Below are positions 22,971 through 28,623 of a stretch of 28,623 bases of DNA, piece by piece. The notes beneath the pieces were generated by a model, which was given only the letters and a program-made list of their open reading frames with translations, was not told where the DNA came from and did not search any database. Location: contig JBLHKS010000080.1 of the NCBI GenBank assembly GCA_047620505.1, positions 1-28,623 of the forward strand, written 5' to 3'. Each line of letters opens with the position of its first letter. Position 1 is the first letter of the stretch. Source of the stretch: JBLHKS01 sp047620505 (GTDB lineage: Bacteria > Verrucomicrobiota > Verrucomicrobiia > Verrucomicrobiales > DEV007). The translations under genes and the position numbers were made by a program.

Positions 22971-24383
22971 TTACTTTCGGAAATCCAGGCAGGTGACCAC
23001 GTTTCCTTCTCGGCTGACTCCGCGAAGGTAGAGCAAGCCGTCCTTGAACGCTGGCGAAACCGACCCGTTGTTCCAATTGCGGTGAACCTGGTGGCGGCCG
23101 ATCATGTTGAAGCCATCGGGACTGGCGGAGCCGAGCACCAGCTCGCCATTCTCAAGATAGACGACCAGGGTGTTGTCGATCACGAACGTGTTTCCCGGCC
23201 CCTGGACCGAATCTTCCGTCCATTTTGTCTGACCGCTCTCAAAGTCGATGCAGACCAGCGGGCCGCGAGAGTGCTGGCCAGAGACGTCGTACATGTGGCC
23301 TTGTGAGAGCGTCGGGGTGTTGAGAAACGCGCCGTCCCGCGGAATGTCCCACTTTTGGCGAGGCGAAGCGCCCAGCGTGATCTTTTCTTTGCCGAAAAAG
23401 ACGCTATCGCCAGCTTCGTCGAGAATCGGCGACGGGATCGCGTGGCCGATCGAACCGGGCTTCGGATACTCCAGCAGCTGCCGGCCGGATTCGAGGTCGA
23501 GCCCGATGAGTTGATCGTATTTGAAAACGAGCACGGCCGCCTTCCCGCGAATCTCAGCCGGAACTGGCGAGGCGTATCCAGCTGTGAAATCGCCGGACTT
23601 CCACACGAGTTGTCCCGTGGTTTTGTCGAAAGCGATCGTCGAAGCTCCGTTCGATCCGCCAGCGTCGACGATCACGAGGTTGCCCGTGATCAGCGGCGTT
23701 CCAGCGTAACCCCAATCGTGAGGCATCCCGCCCTGATCCGAAATCAGATGGGTCTGCCAGACGACTTCGCCGCTCTCAGCTTCGAGGCAAACGAACTCCC
23801 CTGAATTCTGTAACGCGTAAACTCGGCCGCCGTCCAACGCAGGCGTCGCGCCGCTGCCGTGGCGCTCGAACATTCGATCGGGCGTGTTGTGAAACTGCCA
23901 GAGCTCTTCGCCAGTCACGGCGTCGATCGCGAAGACCGTTTCGCGATTTTCGCCTTTATCCCAACCCTGAGTGAACAGCCGATTCTCGGAGTCGATCGTG
24001 CAACCAGAATGGCCTTCCGCGACGACGGTCCGCCAGAGAATTTTCGGCTCGTCGATGTCCCAGGCCCAGCTTCCGCCAGTCGAGATCGACCCGTTCCGAT
24101 CCGGCCCGAGGTAGATCGCTGCGGTGTTCGAAGAAGAGGCCGAAGCTGTCGAGGGAGCTCGGCCTTGGCCTTCGATGAAAACTCGATCATCGGCGCTCAG
24201 CTGGTCGAGCGGGACGCGGACTTCGCGACCCTGAAATTTCAAAACTACGTTGGCTCCCTCAACTCGCACAAAGTCAGCTTCGATCTTTTTGCCAGAATTC
24301 TGCTGCGTCCAGATTCGGGCCTCAGCGCCGCTCACGGCGAGGATGATCGTCAGGACAAGAATGGGGAGTGAATGCGATTTCAT
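22971..24383 (-). CDS. Secreted SHD1-domain and PQQ-like beta-propeller protein
   Basis: The 470-residue product has a signal peptide (about 1-22), then an SHD1-type domain (about 23-73): RIWTQQNSGKKIEADFVRV, KFQGREVRVPLDQLSADDR. This small module is frequent at the N-terminus of exported Planctomycete and Verrucomicrobial proteins. From about 90 onward come repeated PQQ-like propeller blades: VFAIDAVTGEELWQF, VCLEAESGEVVWQT, IAFDKTTGQLVWKS, IGLDLESGRQLLEY, VCIDFESGQTKWTE. These proteins often bind partners rather than the cofactor PQQ. ATG 24383 gives the signal peptide; the much longer open frame upstream is antisense to the sigma and kinase genes. It is divergent from the sigma factor, across a 90-base gap. 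Confidence 0.88.
   Translation of the reverse strand: MKSHSLPILVLTIILAVSGAEARIWTQQNSGKKIEADFVRVEGANVVLKFQGREVRVPLDQLSADDRVFIEGQGRAPSTASASSSNTAAIYLGPDRNGSISTGGSWAWDIDEPKILWRTVVAEGHSGCTIDSENRLFTQGWDKGENRETVFAIDAVTGEELWQFHNTPDRMFERHGSGATPALDGGRVYALQNSGEFVCLEAESGEVVWQTHLISDQGGMPHDWGYAGTPLITGNLVIVDAGGSNGASTIAFDKTTGQLVWKSGDFTAGYASPVPAEIRGKAAVLVFKYDQLIGLDLESGRQLLEYPKPGSIGHAIPSPILDEAGDSVFFGKEKITLGASPRQKWDIPRDGAFLNTPTLSQGHMYDVSGQHSRGPLVCIDFESGQTKWTEDSVQGPGNTFVIDNTLVVYLENGELVLGSASPDGFNMIGRHQVHRNWNNGSVSPAFKDGLLYLRGVSREGNVVTCLDFRK
23472..23483. repeat. CAGCAGCTGCTG variant (11/12)
   Basis: CAGCAGCTGCCG in the propeller gene, read on the minus strand as RQLL. Confidence 0.7.
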
Positions 24384-24473
24384 ACCCCATATTCGAAAAC
24401 GAACTTCGCCGGTCGCAAACTTTCTGAACTTTTTTTCGCGACCGCCGATTCCCAACCGATAACTTGGCCGACG

Positions 24474-25187
24474 ATGGCCGAGAAAAACCAGTTCGAGACC
24501 ACTCACTGGAGCATCGTCGTTCGCGCGCGAGGCGAAAGCGGCGCGGCTCTTCGCGCTCTGGAATCGCTCTGCCAAACCTACTGGTTTCCGCTCTACGCCT
24601 TCGCTCGGCGGTCCGGCTTCACCAAAGCCGACGCCGAAGATCTCGTCCAGGGCTACTTCGCGCACGCCGTCGAGCAGCGCCTCTTCGCACGGGCTGACGC
24701 CGAACGTGGGAAGCTCCGAACTTTTCTCCTGACCACTTTCCGGCGTTACCTCACCGACGAAGCCCGCCGCGCTGCCGCGCAAAAACGCGGAGGGTCGGCT
24801 GAGTTCGTTTCGTTCGACGCGAGCGAGGCGGAAACGTGGTACGATTCCCAGCAGCTGCTGGACGAGTCGCCGGAAACCGTTTTCGATCGGCAGTGGGCGA
24901 TGACCGTGATGGAGAACGCGCTTCGCAAGCTGCGCGAAAATTGGAAGACCCGCGGAAAGCTCGAACAATTTGATGCGCTCCGGCCGTTTCTGACCGCGCC
25001 GCCTGAGCAAAACGCCTACGCGGAAGTCGGCGCTCGAACCGGGCTCGGCCTCAGCGGAGTGAAGTCGGCGGTGTCGCGTCTGCGGGCTCAATTCGGCGAA
25101 ACGCTGCGGTCGCAAGTTCGCGAGACGCAGCTGGATCAAGCTAACTTCGAAGAAGAGATGCAAGCCCTTTTCCATGCCTTCGCCTGA
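24474..25187 (+). CDS. ECF-type RNA polymerase sigma factor
   Basis: The 237-residue protein resembles the group of ECF sigma factors found next to protein kinases in Planctomycetes and Verrucomicrobiota. It opens with FETTHWSIVVRARG and ESLCQTYWFPLYAFARR, the usual region 2 start, then KADAEDLVQGYFAHAVEQ (region 2.2-2.3) and FRRYLTDEARRAAAQKRGG (2.4). After a linker with WYDSQQLLDESPE comes region 4 with a helix-turn-helix, ARTGLGLSGVKSAVSRLRAQF (about 190-210). ATG 24474 is chosen: homology starts there, and an earlier in-frame start at 24372 would overlap the divergent gene. No anti-sigma gene is present; the kinase three bases downstream is the likely regulator. Confidence 0.87.
   Translation: MAEKNQFETTHWSIVVRARGESGAALRALESLCQTYWFPLYAFARRSGFTKADAEDLVQGYFAHAVEQRLFARADAERGKLRTFLLTTFRRYLTDEARRAAAQKRGGSAEFVSFDASEAETWYDSQQLLDESPETVFDRQWAMTVMENALRKLRENWKTRGKLEQFDALRPFLTAPPEQNAYAEVGARTGLGLSGVKSAVSRLRAQFGETLRSQVRETQLDQANFEEEMQALFHAFA
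24849..24860. repeat. CAGCAGCTGCTG palindrome (exact)
   Basis: Exact copy in the linker of the sigma factor, read as QQLL. The dyad extends to 14 bp. Confidence 0.9.
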
Positions 25188-25190
25188 CCG

Positions 25191-26717
25191 ATGAGCAGCG
25201 AATCTCCAGGCCGACTCATCGATGGTCTCGACCCCCAGCAGCTGCTGGCCGAGGGGCTCGCCGATCGCGAAACGCCGCTGCCCCAGGTTTCCGGTTTCGA
25301 GCTTCGCGGCAAGCTCGGTGAAGGCGGGATGGGCGCGGTCTACCGGGCTTGGCAAGCCAATCTTGGCCGCGAAGTCGCGTTGAAACTCGTCCGTCCAGAA
25401 GTCGAAGCGAGCGGTCCGGTTTTCGAACGTCTCGAACGCGAAGCACGAGCGATGGCGCGGCTCAGCCACCCTAACATTGTCGCCATTCACGAGTTTCTCC
25501 GGCTCGATGATGCGGACGACAGCGCGGCGATCGTGATGGAGCTGATCGAAGGCGAAACGCTCCGGACTCTGCTTTCGCGAAACGAATCTGGACTGCCGGT
25601 CGGGCAGGCGCTTCAGCTCGCGCGGCAGATCGGCTCGGCGCTCGCGGCGGCGCACAAGGCTGGACTTGTTCATCGCGATGTTAAGCCAGAAAATATTCTC
25701 ATCGATCTCGATGGCGCGGCCCACGTTGCGGACTTCGGGCTCGCCCTGCCGATTGATCAAGACTCGACGCGGCTGACGCGATCGGGAACCACCGTCGGCA
25801 CCCTCGCCTACGTCGCTCCGGAACAGCTGGAGGGCGATTCCGTCGACGCGCGCGCCGATCAATTCAGCTTCGCCGTGGTGATCTACGAAATGCTGGCTGG
25901 CATTCGTCCTCATGGCGTTGTCGAGCCGCCTGACGAGCTGCGAAAAGAGATTTCGCCCGCCTTGGGCACGGCGCTTCTCAAGGCGATGCGCCGCCGGCCC
26001 GAAGACCGATTTTCGAGCATTCCCAAGCTCCTCGCCGCCCTTCATTCGCGCTCCACACGCAAACGCAAGCGTCGGTCTTCACGCCGGAAAGCAATCTGGG
26101 CTGGCGCGATTTTGGTGCCCGTGATGTTGGGACTCGGGGCCCTGTTTTTCTTCTTGATCCAGTCCGATGGCTGGACCGACCTGCTGCCGAAGGCCCTAAC
26201 CGATGGCGAAATCATCTACGGCGACTGGCGTCCGGCCGCCGACGGAAAAGGCATCATCGCCAACGGCAAGTCCGTGCTCCGCCTGCCGGTCAGCGCCACC
26301 GAACTTGGCGAAAGCTACGATGTGCTGATTTCCGTTCGTCAGGACGAACGGCCAGACGGTTTCGCCCTGATTTTTCAAAGTGATCGCGGCTTCGGTTCCT
26401 GGGATTTCAATCTCTGGGGCGATTCCGGGCTTAGCGGAGTTCAGAAAATCAACGGCAAGCAACTTTCAGACGCCAACGGCCAGCGAATCGATTTGGGAAT
26501 CGGCAAGACTCGCAATTTCCGCCTCGAAATTCGCCCCGGCCACTTCGCTCTTTTTGAAGACGGCGGCGAGCAAATCAAAGCCTATATTTTGAAGCCCACA
26601 GCCGAGTTAATGTTGGCTTGGCCTTGGGACGACAAGCCGAGAGAAGGCCTCGCAATCAGTAATTCAGACGCGCCGACGGTTTTTGAGCGAGTCGCCTGGC
26701 GGAAAGTCGAATCGTAG
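25191..26717 (+). CDS. Transmembrane Ser/Thr protein kinase (Hanks type)
   Basis: The 508-residue protein has a complete kinase domain (about 36-285): Gly-rich loop GEGGMGAVY (43-51), catalytic K65 (VALKL), HRDVKPEN (161-168), DFG (181-183) and the GTTVGTLAYVAPEQ activation segment. A basic juxtamembrane stretch (RKRKRRSSRRK, 290-300) is followed by one membrane helix (about 302-323). The roughly 180-residue extracytoplasmic domain (GEIIYGDWRPAADGKG to the end) has a lectin-like beta pattern and is probably the sensor. ATG is three bases after the sigma stop, so the two are one operon; the kinase probably controls the sigma factor by phosphorylation, as proposed for similar pairs. Its last 58 codons recur at 27251-27424. 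Confidence 0.93.
   Translation: MSSESPGRLIDGLDPQQLLAEGLADRETPLPQVSGFELRGKLGEGGMGAVYRAWQANLGREVALKLVRPEVEASGPVFERLEREARAMARLSHPNIVAIHEFLRLDDADDSAAIVMELIEGETLRTLLSRNESGLPVGQALQLARQIGSALAAAHKAGLVHRDVKPENILIDLDGAAHVADFGLALPIDQDSTRLTRSGTTVGTLAYVAPEQLEGDSVDARADQFSFAVVIYEMLAGIRPHGVVEPPDELRKEISPALGTALLKAMRRRPEDRFSSIPKLLAALHSRSTRKRKRRSSRRKAIWAGAILVPVMLGLGALFFFLIQSDGWTDLLPKALTDGEIIYGDWRPAADGKGIIANGKSVLRLPVSATELGESYDVLISVRQDERPDGFALIFQSDRGFGSWDFNLWGDSGLSGVQKINGKQLSDANGQRIDLGIGKTRNFRLEIRPGHFALFEDGGEQIKAYILKPTAELMLAWPWDDKPREGLAISNSDAPTVFERVAWRKVES
25236..25247. repeat. CAGCAGCTGCTG palindrome (exact)
   Basis: Exact copy near the start of the kinase gene, read as QQLL at residues 16-19, ahead of the kinase domain. 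Confidence 0.9.
26544..26717 (+). repeat. Kinase 3' end, intact copy of a duplicated segment
   Basis: This part of the kinase gene aligns without gaps to 27251-27424 at a constant offset of 707 bases. Most differences are synonymous, and about 48 of 57 residues are identical. Confidence 0.85.
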
Positions 26718-26721
26718 TTTT

Positions 26722-26748
26722 TCAGCGCTTTCGAATCTGCTCAGCCAT
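26722..26748 (-). pseudogene. Eight-codon tail of a lost sulfatase
   Basis: Minus-strand codons for AEQIRKR-stop match the end of the sulfatase remnant at 26961 almost exactly, but with synonymous changes (CGA/CGG, CGC/AGG). Similarity stops at about 26746, next to the small membrane gene. It looks like the scar of a second sulfatase gene that once converged on the kinase. Confidence 0.5.
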
Positions 26749-26943
26749 TTAGTTTGACTTGTGCTCCCACCACAGACCAAGCGCCACGCCAATTACAATG
26801 ATGACCAGTCCGAGGTTCATCGCCAAGTCAGCAGGCGAAACAAATTGATAAATGCCAAAAGCGATTCCGCCCGAAACAATCACACAGGCGGCAAACCGCA
26901 GATGACTAAGCGCACCAAAAAAACTCAGGATAAGGTCCAACAT
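26749..26943 (-). CDS. Small two-helix membrane protein, 64 aa
   Basis: The 64-residue product has two membrane helices (about 12-33, LRFAACVIVSGGIAFGIYQF, and 39-57, MNLGLVIIVIGVALGLWW) and a charged end. Family unrecognised. Start ATG 26943 is supported by AAGGA five bases upstream; the frame also has an ATG at 26964 without such a site. The gene is flanked on both sides by sulfatase remnants, so it may have arrived with the rearrangement. The hydrophobic pattern and ribosome site favour a real gene. Confidence 0.55.
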   Translation of the reverse strand: MLDLILSFFGALSHLRFAACVIVSGGIAFGIYQFVSPADLAMNLGLVIIVIGVALGLWWEHKSN

Positions 26944-26960
26944 TCGATCCTTGGAGCCTA

Positions 26961-27248
26961 TCACCTCTTCCGAATCTGCTCAGCCAGATAATCTCGATAT
27001 TTCCGAAACTTCGCCAGCCGTTCAGGATCGGTCTCGCCGAGGTTTTTCGCTTCGTTAGGGTCTTCAGCAAGGTTTGAACAGAAACTCGCCGTCGTTCGGC
27101 GTTTCGACGTACTTCCAATCGCCGTCGCGAACAGCCGACCGCGGCTTGGGCTCGAGTTCCGCGTGCGCGCCGAGTTCCCAGAAGTGTTCGGTCAGCAATC
27201 GGCTCGCCTCCGAAAAGGGTTGGCCCAAGCCGAGGCGGCAAGTCACCT
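26961..27248 (-). pseudogene. Truncated, frameshifted sulfatase C-terminal end
   Basis: Three adjacent minus-strand frames join into a typical sulfatase end: PTLFGGEPIADRTL, then (frame change near 27181-27188) FWELGAHAELEPKPRSAVRD and GDWKYVETPNDGEFLF, then (one extra A near 27073-27075) NLAEDPNEAKNLGETDPERL and a final AEQIRKR-stop at 26961. The signature region with the catalytic Cys and everything else upstream is missing. It is not a fragment of the sulfatase at 15346, whose end differs. The remnant is cut at about 27248, exactly where the kinase remnant begins on the other strand. Confidence 0.8.
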
Positions 27249-27250
27249 TT

Positions 27251-27424
27251 TTTGCTCTTTTTGAAGAAGGCGGCGAGCAAATCAAAGCCTATACTTTGAA
27301 GCCCACAGCCGAGTTGATGTTAGCTTGGCCTTGGAACAGTGTGCTGAGGGAAGGCCTCGCGATCAGCAACTCGGACGCGCCGACTGTTTTCGAACGAGTC
27401 GCCTGGAGGCGAGTCAAATTGTAG
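27251..27424 (+). pseudogene. Truncated kinase sensor-domain end
   Basis: These 58 codons (ALFEEGGEQIKAYTLKPTAE to TVFERVAWRRVKL-stop) correspond to the last 58 codons of the kinase at 25191, with mainly synonymous base changes. It therefore comes from a second gene that was functional while the two diverged, not from a fresh copy. No start codon, kinase core or membrane helix remains. Its left end abuts the sulfatase remnant; its stop is 20 bases before the DUF1549 gene. Confidence 0.8.
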
Positions 27425-27444
27425 CCGCCTTCGTCTAATTTTCG

Positions 27445-28623
27445 ATGAACCAGATTTCCAAATTTTGCCAGCAGCTGCTGATCGCGATTTTCGCGATGAC
27501 GGTCGCGATCGGGGATGATCGCGAGGCGCATTGGTCGTTTCAGCAGCTTCAAAAACCAGACGCGCCGGAGGTAAAAAACGAATTCTGGGTCCGCAACGAA
27601 ATCGATCGGTTCGTCGTCGCGAAGCTCGAAGCCGAGGGCTTGAAACCCGTCGTCGAGGCGGACAAAATAACTTTGATTCGCCGCCTGACTCTCGACCTGA
27701 CCGGCCTTCCGCCGACCATCGCAGAGATCGACGCGTTCCTCGCTGACAAGTCCGAAAACGCTTACGAAAAACTCGTCGATCAGCTCCTCGATTCCCCTCA
27801 TTACGGCGAGCGCTGGGGCCGGCACTGGCTCGACGTCGCGCGCTACGTCCAGGGCGAAATCAAGGTCCCCGGAGTCAATAAAATCGACATGGCTGAGCCG
27901 TTTCGGGATTACGTAATCCGCTCTCTCAACGCAGACAAGCCCTTCGATCGATTCGTGACTGAGCAGCTTGCCGGCGACCTTCTTCCTGAAGCTCCGGACG
28001 GAAATTTCGACCAACTGATCGCGCCTGCCTTTCTCTCGATCGGTCCCTGGTTCGACGAGTGCCCGGATCCTAACACGCTTCGAATGGACATCATCGATGA
28101 GCAGATTTCGGCCGTTTCCCAAGCCTTTCTCGGTCTGAATTTCGGTTGCGCGCGCTGTCACGATCACAAATTCGATCCGATCCCGACAAAGGATTATTAC
28201 GCGCTTGCTGGGATTTTTGGGAGCACTCGGATCATCGGCGCGATGAACGAAAACTGGCGCGACGGGCGGTTGCGCCTGACTCAACGGCTGGCAAGCGAAG
28301 AGGCGACGAAAGAGGCTGATCTTCGGAGTCAGGCGGCCGAGCGTTTGCGCGGTGAGCGCTTCCGAATTCTGGAAAAAGAGCGCCGGCAGCTGCTGAGTCA
28401 GTTGGAGGCGAAAATGCCTGCTTACGAAGTCGTCGCGCGGAGTTTGCCCGCGCCCGTCACGATCAAAATCGAGGCCGAAGACTATCACGGCCAGAACAAC
28501 GTTCGCCGCGTCACCGTCGGGCGGATGAAAGTCGTCGAAACGCAGATCCCGACGAAGCAGTGGCTGCGCTTCCACCCCAAAGCGCCGGAGGCTGGAACCT
28601 ACTCGATTTACCTGCGATACGCC
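27445..28623 (+). CDS. DUF1549-type secreted cytochrome protein (3' end outside window)
   Basis: 393 codons are present and the frame is still open at the window edge. A signal peptide (about 1-23) is followed by the DUF1549 (PSCyt2) domain: FWVRNEIDRFVVAKLEAEGL, TLIRRLTLDLTGLPPT, YGERWGRHWLDVARY and the single haem-attachment site C235-A-R-C238-H239 in LNFGCARCHDHKFDPIP. From about 340 a coil is followed by the start of a carbohydrate-binding-like region (IKIEAEDYHGQNNVRRVTVG). Such proteins usually end in DUF1553 and belong to the large export repertoire of Planctomycetes and Verrucomicrobiota, often with sulfatases; their reaction is not established. ATG 27445 lacks a ribosome site. It probably lost its upstream promoter in the adjacent deletion. 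Confidence 0.9.
   Translation, partial: MNQISKFCQQLLIAIFAMTVAIGDDREAHWSFQQLQKPDAPEVKNEFWVRNEIDRFVVAKLEAEGLKPVVEADKITLIRRLTLDLTGLPPTIAEIDAFLADKSENAYEKLVDQLLDSPHYGERWGRHWLDVARYVQGEIKVPGVNKIDMAEPFRDYVIRSLNADKPFDRFVTEQLAGDLLPEAPDGNFDQLIAPAFLSIGPWFDECPDPNTLRMDIIDEQISAVSQAFLGLNFGCARCHDHKFDPIPTKDYYALAGIFGSTRIIGAMNENWRDGRLRLTQRLASEEATKEADLRSQAAERLRGERFRILEKERRQLLSQLEAKMPAYEVVARSLPAPVTIKIEAEDYHGQNNVRRVTVGRMKVVETQIPTKQWLRFHPKAPEAGTYSIYLRYA
27469..27480. repeat. CAGCAGCTGCTG palindrome (exact)
   Basis: Exact copy within the signal-peptide codons of the DUF1549 gene, read as QQLL. Confidence 0.9.
28384..28395. repeat. CAGCAGCTGCTG variant (11/12)
   Basis: CGGCAGCTGCTG in the DUF1549 gene, read as RQLL. 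Confidence 0.65.

Noticed and set aside
24384..26045. Long upstream extension of the propeller frame over the sigma and kinase genes
   Set aside because: The extension is Arg/Leu/Phe-rich and antisense to two well-supported genes; the signal peptide begins at 24383.
27289..28575. 428-codon minus-strand open frame
   Set aside because: Antisense to the DUF1549 gene, whose CxxCH site and family motifs are on the plus strand.

Overview
The window is a bacterial chromosome segment with mid-to-high GC content by eye. It most likely comes from the Verrucomicrobiota, within the PVC group. Three things point there: a mix of families typical of Planctomycetes and Verrucomicrobiota (DUF1549 cytochrome, secreted sulfatase, DUF1080 domain, SHD1 plus PQQ-like propeller, ECF sigma factor paired with a Ser/Thr kinase), an ordinary rod-shape operon (mreB-mreC-mreD-PBP2) that most Planctomycetes lack, and clear Shine-Dalgarno sites before only a few genes. 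The lineage is inferred from gene content alone.

Layout. 1-1247 is a patchy accessory edge: a gene tail, a broken DUF488 start, short repeats and one orphan 133-residue ORF. 1248-3887 holds minus-strand housekeeping genes: a MetE-type methyltransferase, a 67-residue conserved protein, ribosomal protein bL28 (rpmB) and RNase PH (rph), with two good intrinsic terminators. 4204-5931 is a lone nuoG, followed by a MITE/REP-like inverted repeat. 6108-8419 encodes a secreted fusion of three RidA-like domains with DUF1080, translationally coupled to a membrane protein. 8817-15341 is the cell-shape operon mreB-mreC-mreD-mrdA followed by RNase E/G (rng). 15346-18228 holds a secreted sulfatase and two small unassigned genes. 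18225-22922 holds a two-domain glycosyltransferase with an odd lipoprotein-like tail and a tandem pair of membrane-anchored paralogues. 22971-26717 holds a divergent pair: a secreted SHD1/PQQ-propeller protein, and an ECF sigma factor with a transmembrane Ser/Thr kinase. 26718-27424 is a graveyard of sulfatase and kinase tails. A DUF1549 cytochrome gene runs off the right edge.

The most striking signal is not a gene. The 12-bp perfect palindrome CAGCAGCTGCTG occurs 12 times exactly, and 7 more times with one mismatch, in 28.6 kb (chance expectation about 0.002 exact copies). It is scattered about once per gene, in two reading frames (QQLL or AAA), in unrelated proteins and in two intergenic gaps. 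This behaves like a highly iterated palindrome comparable in style to cyanobacterial HIP1, but with a different sequence. It is nearly absent from mreB-mreC-mreD and from rng.
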